DNA of 58,476 nucleotides from Prevotella sp. (GCA_017478025.1 JAFVGZ010000021.1:1-58476), one strand, 5' to 3'. Numbered from the stretch's first letter, positions 23,463 to 31,780 are shown. Notes: generated by a model not told the origin, from the sequence alone. Translations and numbers: made by a program.

Positions 23463-24929
23463 TTATTTAGTTGATTTTTTATTCCGATAATACCATACAT
23501 AGAACCAAAAGATGGCAATCACCATACATGCGCCGCCAGCGACGTAGGCAATGACCTCTGGCAGATGGAAAGTGAGCTTCGAAATGAAAAGGAACGTGAA
23601 GCAGACGCACGTCATGAAAAGAGCTGGAATAAGTGTAATCCAGTAGTTCTTTTTCTGACGAATCAGATAGACAGTGATGGCCCAAAGCATGAATACCGCC
23701 AGCGCCTGATTGCTCCATCCGGCATATTGCCAAATTGTGTTGAAGCCATTGGCGTCCTCTACCTGCCATATCAGCAGTGCAAGCGAAACCCCAAAGAGGG
23801 GCAGACTGACGAGCAGACGTTTTGGAATGGTCCGCTGTTCAATATGAAATGCTTCAGCGATAATCAGTCTGGCAGAACGGAAAGCCGTATCGCCCGAGGT
23901 AATGGGAGCTGCCACAACACCAAGAATTGCCAAGATGCCACCTGTGACACCGAGCCAGCTGTTGCACATGATATTCACCACGGCCGGAGCACTTGTCAAG
24001 AAGCCTTTATTGCCGACAGACTCTATCAACTGATAGCCTGGAGCAGGTTCCCCATAGAAGAAATACATTGACACAGCAGCCCATACAAGTGCTATAAGCC
24101 CTTCGGTGATCATCGAGCCGTAGAACACGGCACGCCCCTTGCGCTCTGAAGATAGACATCGGGCCATGAGCGGGCTTTGGGTGGCATGGAAACCACTCAA
24201 GGCACCACAGGCAATGGTGATGAACATACAAGGAAATACCTGATCGGTGAAGGAGCTGTCAGCTGCCTTCCCCATGTTTTCAGGATGCGACCACAACTCG
24301 GGCAACAGAGGCCATTCCACAAACAGGCATACCATCAGTGCTGCTACCATAAACAAAAGGGCAACGGCAAACATTGGATAGAAGCGCCCGATAACCTTGT
24401 CGATAGGGAGCATCGTGGCCACGATATAATACACAAAGATACAGATAATCCACAGCAGAGCGGTACCGCCATACTCCTGGAGGATTGTGGCAGGACTGAA
24501 CACAAATACCGTGCCTACCATCAGCAGAAGGAGTACTGAAAACACCAACATGACCTTACTAGCCTTATCACCCAGGTATTTCCCGACAATTTCCGGACAA
24601 CTGGCACCGCCGTTACGCATCGAGAGCATACCAGTGAAATAGTCATGTACACTGCCTGCAAAGATACATCCCAATACAATCCACAAGTAGGCAACGGGAC
24701 CGAACTTGGCGCCCATGATAGCACCGAAGATTGGTCCAGTACCTGCGATGTTTAGGAATTGGATCACAAACACCTTCCAGTTAGGAAGCACAATGTGGTC
24801 AACCCCATCGGCCATGGCAATAGCAGGAGTCACCCTGTCGTCAGGACCAAACACTCTGTCCACAAAACGGCCATATAACAGATAGCCCAACACAAGTGCT
24901 ATAAGACTAATACAAAATGTAACCATCAA
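23463..24929 (-). CDS. cstA: CstA-family carbon starvation protein / peptide or pyruvate transporter
   Basis: The protein has 488 aa and is highly hydrophobic, with about 12-14 membrane segments. Family blocks are visible: LGYLLYGRFVDRVFGPDDRVTPA, DGVDHIVLPNWKVFVIQFLNIAGTGPIFGAIMGAKFGP, GSVHDYFTGMLSMRNGGASCPEI and GALSGFHATQSPLMARC. CstA proteins import peptides or pyruvate. The length fits the short Bacteroidetes form. It is the first gene of an apparent cstA-decarboxylase-LRR transcript, so its substrate may be the decarboxylase's substrate or product; that is inference from context. Confidence 0.92.
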   Translation of the reverse strand: MMVTFCISLIALVLGYLLYGRFVDRVFGPDDRVTPAIAMADGVDHIVLPNWKVFVIQFLNIAGTGPIFGAIMGAKFGPVAYLWIVLGCIFAGSVHDYFTGMLSMRNGGASCPEIVGKYLGDKASKVMLVFSVLLLLMVGTVFVFSPATILQEYGGTALLWIICIFVYYIVATMLPIDKVIGRFYPMFAVALLFMVAALMVCLFVEWPLLPELWSHPENMGKAADSSFTDQVFPCMFITIACGALSGFHATQSPLMARCLSSERKGRAVFYGSMITEGLIALVWAAVSMYFFYGEPAPGYQLIESVGNKGFLTSAPAVVNIMCNSWLGVTGGILAILGVVAAPITSGDTAFRSARLIIAEAFHIEQRTIPKRLLVSLPLFGVSLALLIWQVEDANGFNTIWQYAGWSNQALAVFMLWAITVYLIRQKKNYWITLIPALFMTCVCFTFLFISKLTFHLPEVIAYVAGGACMVIAIFWFYVWYYRNKKSTK

Positions 24930-24991
24930 TCAAAAATGTTAAGTGATTCCAAATAATATCTTGAAAAGTAACTTTGTCGCAATTCTGCCGA

Positions 24992-25022
24992 CAAATGTAA
25001 AAAAAAATACGCGAACTGCCAA
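24992..25022 (-). promoter_or_regulatory. Promoter of cstA
   Basis: On the minus strand TTG (25020-25022), 20 bp, then TACATTTG (24992-24999). The leader is about 56 nt. Confidence 0.75.
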
Positions 25023-25173
25023 GTTTTTTATTCGTTTTCTATCTGTTTGTGTCCTTTTTGGGGGGCAAAAGTATGAAAAACAAGCCATAAATATGTTCTC
25101 ATGGCGCACAATTTTGTTCTCATAGCTCGCAAATTGCATTTTGAGGCAAGAAACCCATGCCCCAATACGGAAT

Positions 25174-25923
25174 TTATTGCAATTTTGCGGAAAATTTGCT
25201 CAGCAGTTTGTCTTTCAACAGTCGCTCATTATATCTGCCCGTGATACCTGTAAAAGCAAAGTCGTATGGATCTTTTGTCAGTTCCTGAGCTAAGTCGCTT
25301 GTCTCTTCAGGCAAAGTTGTACTGAAATTGGTTAATGCCTTGCCCTGTCGCTCATATAAGTCTGTATCAAGGAAATTGAGCAGCATGCTGCGACTCCACC
25401 CGTTTAGCACAGTCTGGTGGACAAAGAAAAGAGCCTTCTGTGGGGAGTCAAGATACTTGTCGATAATGAAGCGATGATGTCCCCAAGGCACTGAAAACAA
25501 TTCATTCTTTATTTGCTCCACAACTTGTGGAGAGATTTCATTATCAAATGTATTTTGCTCCACAACTTGTGGAGTAACTTCCCTATCGTCTATTTCTGCA
25601 CCAACTTGATGCACAATTGCGGTATATTGACTGTATAACAGATAGAAATTCTTCATATACAGCAGATTTGTCTGTGAAAAACAAGTCGCGGTGGGATTGG
25701 CTGTCCTTAAGTCTTGGCTAAGATTCTTCATAAATCCACTGCCCCACCGACTTTCAGCTTTCATCTCCACGATATCCCTGCCCAGTTCCCAGTAGAAACG
25801 AAGCATCTCCTCATTTACCTTTACTGCCGCCTTTATCTGGCTACGGCGATAGCGGATGCTCAGTTCTTTCACCCACTGCAAGTAGTCCAGATCCAGCATG
25901 GTGATATTCTTACTCTTTTCCAT
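25174..25923 (-). pseudogene. Truncated YhcG/DUF1016-family protein lacking its PD-(D/E)XK nuclease domain
   Basis: The protein has 249 aa. Residues 10-190 match the DUF1016 N-terminal helical domain: YRRSQIKAAVKVNEEMLRFYWELGRDIVEMKAESRWGSGFMKNLSQDLR, then VPWGHHRFIIDK and ALFFVHQTVLNGWSRSMLLNFLDTDLYERQGKALTNF. Intact relatives are about 340-380 aa and continue into a nuclease domain after the PYDF-FL motif. Here the frame ends shortly after DPYDFAFTGITGRYNERLLKDKLLSKFSAKLQ, so the nuclease core is gone and the downstream 240 bp do not encode it. A central insert has two VTPQVVEQ/ISPQVVEQ repeats. It is probably a decayed gene, or a domain-only protein retained for DNA or protein binding. Confidence 0.8.
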
Positions 25924-26245
25924 ACCCTAACACTTTAAAAGCATTTACAAGTGTAGCTTCATTCTCGTCCCAACAGGGCTTTTATATTGTATGGCTATTT
26001 ACCGGGGGCTCACGCCCCCGTCTGTGGTCTGTCGCACCTTCTTTCTCCGCTTTGCTATGTTCCGAGCTTGCTCGCCTGAGCTCCGCTATCAATAAAAGAT
26101 GTGCGAAGAAAGCGTCTCAAAGGGTCGAGCGTGGCGCTTATTAACGGACACCAATAAAAAATCTCCCCCCGACTCACGTCGAGAGGAGATAACAACACAA
26201 ACACAAATACTCCGTGCTCCAAATGCGAGAGACACGGATGTCTCT
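25924..26245. other. 322-bp intergenic region with hairpin-rich repeat
   Basis: No gene is seen. A perfect hairpin CGGGGGC-TCAC-GCCCCCG occupies 26003-26020 within a segment (about 25970-26110) that resembles a Bacteroidales REP-type insertion. Inside it TCTCCGCTTTGCTATGTTCC and GAGCTTGCTCGCCTGAGCTC words also self-pair. The rnf terminator follows at 26155-26190. Confidence 0.6.
26155..26190 (-). terminator. Rho-independent terminator of the rnf operon
   Basis: On the minus strand ATCTCC pairs with GGAGAT (26185-26190 with 26161-26166), with an inner CTCGAC/GTCGGG region. It is followed by a T-run (complement of 26156-26160). It lies about 55 bp after the rnfA stop. Confidence 0.8.
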
Positions 26246-26848
26246 TTATTCTAATCCCATCACGCCTTTGAGACCCTGATCTACGCCAGAGAATCCCATG
26301 AAGGCGAGCGACAGAAGCGCTGCTGTGATGAGGGTGATTGATACGCCTTTCAGTCCCTTTGGCACGTTGGCGAACTCCAGCTGCTCTCTCAGTCCTGCGA
26401 AGAGGATGAGCGCCAGTCCGAAGCCAAGCGCGGATGCTATGGCATAGTCGAGTGACATGAGCAGGCTATAGTCCTTCTGGATGACGCTGATGGCCACACC
26501 GAGCACTGCACAGTTGGTGGTGATCAGTGGAAGGAATACGCCGAGTGCCTGATAGAGTGGGGGAGATACTTTCTTGAGTATTATCTCTACCATCTGTACG
26601 AGGGCTGCTATGACGAGGATGAATGCCAGCGTCTGGAGGAAGCCCAGGCCGAGGGGATTGAGTACAAACATCTGGATGAGCCAGGTTACGAGTGTTGCCA
26701 GCAGCATGACGAAGGCTACGGCGGCAGACATACCGAGTGAGGTGTTCACCTTTTGGCTGACGCCGAGGAACGGACAGATGCCGAGGAACTGGCTCAGTAC
26801 GATATTGTTAACGAATATCGCTGCGATAAAAATCAATAGATATTCCAT
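26246..26848 (-). CDS. rnfA: Rnf electron transport complex subunit A
   Basis: This integral membrane subunit (200 aa) of the ferredoxin:NAD+ oxidoreductase has six helices. Typical blocks are FVNNIVLSQFLGICPFLGVS (with the Cys that contributes to the membrane [2Fe-2S] site shared by RnfA and RnfE), FLPLITTNCAVLGVAI (second Cys), and FGLALILFAGLREQLE. It is the last gene of rseC-rnfBCDGEA, 5 bp after rnfE. Confidence 0.97.
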   Translation of the reverse strand: MEYLLIFIAAIFVNNIVLSQFLGICPFLGVSQKVNTSLGMSAAVAFVMLLATLVTWLIQMFVLNPLGLGFLQTLAFILVIAALVQMVEIILKKVSPPLYQALGVFLPLITTNCAVLGVAISVIQKDYSLLMSLDYAIASALGFGLALILFAGLREQLEFANVPKGLKGVSITLITAALLSLAFMGFSGVDQGLKGVMGLE

Positions 26849-26853
26849 AGACG

Positions 26854-27438
26854 TTATGCTTTCTTGAATCGGTTAATAACTGCAATGATGTATCCCAGTG
26901 TGAGGAATGCTCCCGGAGGAAGAATGAAGAGCAGCATGCCGTATTCTTCGGGGATGAGTCTCATCTCGAAGATGGTGCCGTTGCCCAGCAGCTCGCGGAA
27001 GATGCCGAGGATGGTGAGGCCGATGGTGAAGCCCAGTCCGATGCCCAGTCCGTCGAAGGCAGAGTCCAGCGGAGTGTTCTTGCCTGCATAGCTCTCTGCG
27101 CGTCCAAGGATGATACAGTTCACCACGATAAGCGGGATGAAGAGTCCGAGTGACTTATCTACCTCAGGCATATAAGCCTTGAGTCCCATCTGTACGAGTG
27201 TCACCAGCGTTGCTATGACCACGATATAGACAGGGATATGCACCATGTCAGGCGTCAGGTTCTTGATGCACGAGATGATGATGTTAGAGAAGATGAGCAC
27301 TACCATAGTGGCGAGTCCCATCATCAGGCCGTTGGTGGCACTGGTGGTAGTGGCCAGCGTAGGACACATACCGAGCATCAGGACGAACGTTGGGTTCTCC
27401 TTTACGATGCCATTGAGAATGATATCAAGCTTACTCAT
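26854..27438 (-). CDS. rnfE: Rnf electron transport complex subunit E
   Basis: The protein has 194 aa from ATG 27436-27438 (MSKLDIILNGIVKENPTFVLMLGMCPTLATTTSA). A 44-residue upstream extension to 27570 lies inside rnfG and is not used. It is a membrane protein paralogous to RnfA in inverted topology, with the Cys-containing GMCPTLA and PLIVVNCIILGRAE motifs. It overlaps the rnfG 3' end by 8 bp, indicating coupled translation. Confidence 0.96.
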   Translation of the reverse strand: MSKLDIILNGIVKENPTFVLMLGMCPTLATTTSATNGLMMGLATMVVLIFSNIIISCIKNLTPDMVHIPVYIVVIATLVTLVQMGLKAYMPEVDKSLGLFIPLIVVNCIILGRAESYAGKNTPLDSAFDGLGIGLGFTIGLTILGIFRELLGNGTIFEMRLIPEEYGMLLFILPPGAFLTLGYIIAVINRFKKA

Positions 27439-28060
27439 TTGTTGCCTCCTTTCCTTCTTGGGTTGTAGCTCCTGTGCAGCTGTCAGCGCCTGACTCCTTA
27501 AAGGTGTTGTAGGCCTGCTGTACGGCACGCAGGAATGCGCGTGATGTGATAGTAGAAGCGGTGATGGCATCTACGTCGCCGCCATCCTGCTTCACCTTCA
27601 GCTCATTGGCTCCGGGGTTCTTGCTGATGATGTTGCCCGGTGCTCCCTGCTGGAACCAGTCGGGGCACTTGGCACCCAGACCAGGTGTCTCATTGTTCTC
27701 CAGAACGGTGTAGCCCAGGATGTCGCCTGCCTGATTGAAGCCGACGAGAACGGTCAGATTGCCACCGAAGCCCTTAGGGTCGGTAGATTTTACAGCTATT
27801 CCCTTGTCTGTATTGTATATGGTGTAAGTGAGTTCCTTGCCGTCAACGGTACGTTTTACCTCTTTGCCGTCAGGATTCTCCACTTTCACATCACCACCGC
27901 CCATGACGGCAGTGATACCGTCAGCCAGTGTCTTGGCATTTGTTGCCTCAATAGGGCCTTTGGTCACCTCGTTGGCTCCGGCCAGCAGACCACCGCAGAT
28001 TACTGCGATGCCGGTGAGGACACAGACCATGTTGGTGAGATTTGATTTCAGTTTTTCCAT
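27431..28060 (-). CDS. rnfG: Rnf electron transport complex subunit G
   Basis: The protein has 209 aa: one N-terminal membrane helix (MVCVLTGIAVICGGLLAG) and a periplasmic FMN-binding domain. The covalent flavinylation site is in DAITASTITSRAF, where a Thr is expected to carry FMN; the preceding ETPGLGAK motif is conserved. The C-terminal 25 residues (GADSCTGATTQEGKEATNE) are a polar tail. It is 17 bp after rnfD. Confidence 0.95.
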   Translation of the reverse strand: MEKLKSNLTNMVCVLTGIAVICGGLLAGANEVTKGPIEATNAKTLADGITAVMGGGDVKVENPDGKEVKRTVDGKELTYTIYNTDKGIAVKSTDPKGFGGNLTVLVGFNQAGDILGYTVLENNETPGLGAKCPDWFQQGAPGNIISKNPGANELKVKQDGGDVDAITASTITSRAFLRAVQQAYNTFKESGADSCTGATTQEGKEATNE

Positions 28061-28077
28061 TTTCTGTCCTCCTTCCT

Positions 28078-29073
28078 TTATTTAGCTGCCGGCACTTCGC
28101 CGAAGCGGGTTGGTTTGATATACATATTTATAAGAGGTGTAAACGCATTCATGATGAGAATGGCGAATGACATACCCTCTGGGTAAGCACCCCAGTTACG
28201 GATGATGATTGTCAGCAGACCTATGGCGACACCGTAGATGAGCTGTCCCTTGTGGGTCATTGGCGATGTGACATAGTCTGTAGCCATGAAGATGGCACCC
28301 AGCATGAGACCGCCGGCAAAGATTACCTGGAACGGATTAGCGTAGGTCTGGCAGTCAACAAGCCACAGGAGGCCTGAGAATACGAATACGGTGCCGATGA
28401 TGGATACCGGTATGTGCCATGTTATGATCTTGCGCCAGAGCATGAAGCAGAGTCCCAGGATGAGCGCAATAGCGCAGACCTCACCGATGGCACCCACGCC
28501 GTCGGGATGGTTGCCGAGGAACATATCCCATGCAGAGGGAAGCTGATTAAGAACGTCTGTCTCGCCCTTTATGGCGCGCTTCATCAGCGAGAGCGGTGTA
28601 GCACCTGTCTCTGCGTCTGTGTAGCTGGCCCACTGTGCAGCCTTAGGCCATGATGTCATGGCTGTAGGGAAGCTGACGAGGAGGAAGCAACGGCCTACGA
28701 GAGCGGGGTTGAAGGGATTGTGGCCCAGACCGCCGAAGCTCATCTTGCCTACGCCGATAGCCACCAACGCACCAACGATAATCATCCACAGAGGGAAGTT
28801 GGAAGGCAAGTTCATACCGAGGAGCAGACCCGTCAGGATGGCAGAGCCGTCAAGGAGTGTCGGGGTTCTCTTCAAAAAACACTTGCAGATAGCCCACTCA
28901 AAGAATACGCAGGCTGCCACACTCACCAGACATACTATCGCAGAGCCGAGTCCGAAGAAGTAGAATGATGCGAGCAACGCTGGAAGGAGTGCCACGATAA
29001 CACCATACATATTCTTCTGCACCGAGTCATTGGAATGTGCGTGAGGTGAGAGAGAAACTATTAAGTTACCCAT
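28078..29073 (-). CDS. rnfD: Rnf electron transport complex subunit D
   Basis: This membrane subunit (331 aa) has about nine helices. The N-terminal SPHAHSNDSVQKNMYGVIVALLPAL and GKMSFGGLGHNPFNPALVGRCFL blocks are diagnostic. The flavin attachment region is ETGATPLSLM, where the Thr is the expected covalent FMN site. It couples electron flow from RnfG/RnfB to ion transport. Confidence 0.96.
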   Translation of the reverse strand: MGNLIVSLSPHAHSNDSVQKNMYGVIVALLPALLASFYFFGLGSAIVCLVSVAACVFFEWAICKCFLKRTPTLLDGSAILTGLLLGMNLPSNFPLWMIIVGALVAIGVGKMSFGGLGHNPFNPALVGRCFLLVSFPTAMTSWPKAAQWASYTDAETGATPLSLMKRAIKGETDVLNQLPSAWDMFLGNHPDGVGAIGEVCAIALILGLCFMLWRKIITWHIPVSIIGTVFVFSGLLWLVDCQTYANPFQVIFAGGLMLGAIFMATDYVTSPMTHKGQLIYGVAIGLLTIIIRNWGAYPEGMSFAILIMNAFTPLINMYIKPTRFGEVPAAK

Positions 29074-29079
29074 ATTTCT

Positions 29080-29150
29080 AATTAACGAATTAACGAATTA
29101 ACGAATTGTGCATTATAAATTATGAATTATGCATTTTGAATTATGCATTA
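29080..29150. repeat. GAATTAAC and ATTATGAATT word array between rnfC and rnfD
   Basis: Three and a half copies of AATTAACG are followed by TGCATTAT/ATTATGAATTATGCATT words. The array is intra-operonic, and the rnfC stop codon sits at its edge. Confidence 0.7.
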
Positions 29151-30710
29151 TTACGCGCTTGGCCAGTTCTTTGGCATCACGGCTGGCTTCAGTCCCCTTG
29201 GCATTGCTGGAACAGGGTTCTTCTTCGGTCCGGAGAAGTCAACGTCTGTAGGTGTGACGAACGGTTTCGGTGCCGTGTTCATCACCACTGCCTTCTTGTC
29301 TGCTGCGCCCTTGGCCGGTGCATCGCCTGCCGGAGCCGGTTTTGCCGGAGCTGCTGCCGGTGCCGGAGCTGTGCGGCTGCGTATGATGCCCATAACGGTC
29401 TGCTTGCCCTTACGGATATCAACAAGCAGCTGACGGTACGCAGGACAGGTGAACTGGCAAGAGCCGCACTCGATGCAAGAGGTAATCATCTCTGCCTCCA
29501 GCATGTCCCACTTCTCCATTGTGGCGCCTTTGGCCAGGAGATATGGTGACAGTCCCATTGGGCAGGCGCTGACACACTTGGCGCAGCGTATGCATGGCTG
29601 GGGCTCCTTGGCAAGGGCGTCATCCCCTGAAAGGACGGTGATAGAGTTCTGTCCCTTGCCTACGGGCACTGTGATAGCAGGCACAGCGCGTCCCATCATA
29701 GGACCGCCTGCGAGCACCTTGCAGTCACCGCTTGGCATGCCGCCACAGAGGTTGATGAGCTCCTCAAAGGATGTACCCATGCGAACGAGGAAGTTGCTCG
29801 GAGTCTTTATCTCCTTACCCGTCACTGTGGTGTAGCGCTCAAAGAGAGGCTTCTTCTTCATCACTGCCTCATAGACAGCTACGGCGGTACCTGCGTTCTG
29901 TACTACGGCACCCACGTTGATAGGTATGGCAGGAGGTGCAGGCACCTGACGGCGAATGACAGCGTCAATGAGCTGCTTCTCACCGCCCTGTGGATACTTC
30001 TTCTCAAGTGGTACGACCTCTATCTGTGGGTCGTTCTCCACTTTCTCTGCCAGCAGTTTGATAGCTGCGGGTTTGTTGTCCTCGATACCGATATATCCCT
30101 TCTTTACCTTAACGGCAGCCATGAGTATGCGCAGACCCTCTATCAGCTGGTCTGCCTTCTCCAGCATCAGACGATAGTCAGATGTGATATATGGCTCACA
30201 CTCCACGCCGTTGATGATAACGCACTCTGCCACAGCACCTGGAGGAGGTGACAGCTTGACGTGTGTGGGGAAACATGCTCCGCCCATACCGACAACGCCG
30301 GCATACTTCACGCGAGCTACGATTTCCTCAGGAGTCAGTTCGGGATGATCTTTCAGGCGCTCCAGCTTGTCGGAACGGTCTATGGAGGGCTCCCACTCGT
30401 CACCTTCTACCTTGACGGTGATAGCAGGCTTCATCACTCCAGCCACATCCAGGCTGTCGCCGACCTTTGTTACTGTACCTGAAACGGAAGAGAAGATATT
30501 TGCTGATACGAAACCTCCAGCCTCGGCAATCATCGTACCTACCTTAACCTTGTCGCCTTCCTTGACGATAGGTTTGGCAGGAGCGCCGATGTGCTGGCTG
30601 AGAGAAAACACTGCCACCTTGGGTAACGGGGCGGGCTGTGTCGCTGCGTCGTTGCTGAGTTTGTTTTCCTCAGGATGAACGCCACCAATTCTGAATGTTC
30701 TTACTTTCAT
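29151..30710 (-). CDS. rnfC: Rnf electron transport complex subunit C with extra C-terminal tail
   Basis: The protein has 519 aa. This peripheral subunit oxidises or reduces NAD(H) through FMN and two [4Fe-4S] clusters. It opens with the RnfC start FRIGGVHPEENK, has an NAD/FMN region (GVVGMGGACFPTHVKLSPP, with IINGVECEPYITSDYRLM), and the cluster motifs CIRCAKCVSACP and CIECGSCQFTCP (about residues 375-430). After the usual end near VMGIIRSR it continues through an Ala/Pro linker (about residues 445-480) into a tail PKPFVTPTDVDFSGPKKNP... that is 27/37 identical to the end of RnfB. RnfB precedes it by 16 bp. Confidence 0.95.
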   Translation of the reverse strand: MKVRTFRIGGVHPEENKLSNDAATQPAPLPKVAVFSLSQHIGAPAKPIVKEGDKVKVGTMIAEAGGFVSANIFSSVSGTVTKVGDSLDVAGVMKPAITVKVEGDEWEPSIDRSDKLERLKDHPELTPEEIVARVKYAGVVGMGGACFPTHVKLSPPPGAVAECVIINGVECEPYITSDYRLMLEKADQLIEGLRILMAAVKVKKGYIGIEDNKPAAIKLLAEKVENDPQIEVVPLEKKYPQGGEKQLIDAVIRRQVPAPPAIPINVGAVVQNAGTAVAVYEAVMKKKPLFERYTTVTGKEIKTPSNFLVRMGTSFEELINLCGGMPSGDCKVLAGGPMMGRAVPAITVPVGKGQNSITVLSGDDALAKEPQPCIRCAKCVSACPMGLSPYLLAKGATMEKWDMLEAEMITSCIECGSCQFTCPAYRQLLVDIRKGKQTVMGIIRSRTAPAPAAAPAKPAPAGDAPAKGAADKKAVVMNTAPKPFVTPTDVDFSGPKKNPVPAMPRGLKPAVMPKNWPSA

Positions 30711-30726
30711 GTCTTTTTGTCAGAGG

Positions 30727-31239
30727 TTAGAGGTTAACACCTGGCCAATTCTGTGGCAGAACAGCAGGCTTTAGTCCACTTGGAATTGTTGGTACTGGGT
30801 TCTGCTTCGGACCAGAGAAGTCCAGTCCTTCTGGAACCACGAAAGGCTTTGGATCAGTTGACATTGGCTTCAGAGGTCCTGCGGGCTTCTTAGGTCCTGC
30901 AGCCTTGCTGTCCTTGGCATCAGCAGATGCGGCAGGAGCAGCCTCGCCGCCACCTGAGAGAATGGCAGCAACTTGATCCATCACCTCTGCTCCGCCTACA
31001 GGACACAGCAAACCGTCAATGTTTCCTTTCTCCATAGCAGCCTTGAAACACGCCGCAGCAAAGCCCGAGCATCCAGGGAAACCGCAGCCGCCACAGTTGG
31101 CCTGAGGCAGTATGGCAGCGACCTGGCCCAGACGGGGGTCTTCGTCCACAGCAAATTTCTTGGCACAGATGTAAAGTATCACTGCAGCAATTAAGGCAAT
31201 GATACCAAGCGTCAACACTGATGATAAGATTAGGTTCAT
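30727..31239 (-). CDS. rnfB: Short RnfB lacking the ferredoxin domain
   Basis: The protein has 170 aa, against about 270-330 aa in typical Bacteroidetes RnfB. It keeps the membrane anchor (LTLGIIALIAAVILYICA) and the first [4Fe-4S] module, NCGGCGFPGCSGFAAAC with the fourth Cys in LLCPVGG. The usual C-terminal domain with two [4Fe-4S] clusters (two CxxCxxCxxxCP motifs), which passes electrons to RnfC/RnfD, is absent. In its place come an Ala/Pro/Lys linker (about residues 97-128) and a tail PKPFVVPEGLDFSGPKQNP... ending QNWPGVNL. The stop is real: rnfC begins 16 bp later and no frame in between encodes cysteine motifs. The same tail ends RnfC. Confidence 0.92.
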   Translation of the reverse strand: MNLILSSVLTLGIIALIAAVILYICAKKFAVDEDPRLGQVAAILPQANCGGCGFPGCSGFAAACFKAAMEKGNIDGLLCPVGGAEVMDQVAAILSGGGEAAPAASADAKDSKAAGPKKPAGPLKPMSTDPKPFVVPEGLDFSGPKQNPVPTIPSGLKPAVLPQNWPGVNL

Positions 31240-31320
31240 AAATATTTTAATTAAAGTTGTATTGAGCGATGTATGGTTTTAGTCATTGTGTTAGTGTCGG
31301 AGTGCATCCACGGATGCTTC

Positions 31321-31740
31321 CTATGTCTCACTTACAACTCTGAACGACAGCATCTCCGTGAGCTGAGCCTTGCACGCGTACATTATTAAATAATACACGG
31401 CAAGCACCGCCACAGCTGCAACGCATGCCAGCAACTCACCCATTCCGAGCCGTATGCCCGCCACGATAGTGGCCAAAAGCAATACCGAGGGAATAGCGAA
31501 CGCCAGCAGGACTGCCTTGAGTCCGATGGAGGTGGAGCCGACCACGGTGACCGGTTGTCCTATAGTAAAACTGTCTGCCGTCAGGCAAGGGACATCGATG
31601 ATTTTCTCCTTGCGTTCAGATGACGCGCAGTAGGTCGATACCTTGCACGCGGAACATGCACTGCTCTGCACAATGCGAACGTGGAGCATTGCCTTCGAAA
31701 TGCTCTCTACTACACCGTCATGGGATATCTGGTCATTCAT
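31321..31740 (-). CDS. rseC: RseC/RsxC-associated SoxR-reducing system protein
   Basis: The protein has 139 aa: an N-terminal beta-rich cysteine domain (HDGVVESISKAMLHVRIVQSSACSACKVSTYC, three Cys) and two membrane helices (AVLLAFAIPSVLLLATIVAG and LACVAAVAVLAVYYLIMY). RseC homologues commonly precede or lie within rnf operons and are thought to help mature or interact with the complex. It has a promoter directly upstream, with a leader of only a few nucleotides. Confidence 0.9.
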   Translation of the reverse strand: MNDQISHDGVVESISKAMLHVRIVQSSACSACKVSTYCASSERKEKIIDVPCLTADSFTIGQPVTVVGSTSIGLKAVLLAFAIPSVLLLATIVAGIRLGMGELLACVAAVAVLAVYYLIMYACKAQLTEMLSFRVVSET

Positions 31741-31750
31741 AATTGCCTTG

Positions 31751-31780
31751 CAAAAGTAAGCAAAAGCTTTGAAAATACAA
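31751..31780 (-). promoter_or_regulatory. Promoter of rseC-rnfBCDGEA
   Basis: On the minus strand TTG (31778-31780), 19 bp, then TACTTTTG (31751-31758). The rseC ATG follows after 10 nt, so the transcript is almost leaderless. Confidence 0.65.

Noticed and set aside
27439-27570. N-terminal extension of RnfE
   Set aside because: The extra 44 residues are rnfG codons in another frame; the known RnfE start MSKLDIILNG is at 27438.
30711-30726. Frameshift hiding the RnfB ferredoxin domain
   Set aside because: Only 16 bp separate the rnfB stop from the rnfC start, and the RnfB tail is itself conserved with the RnfC tail.
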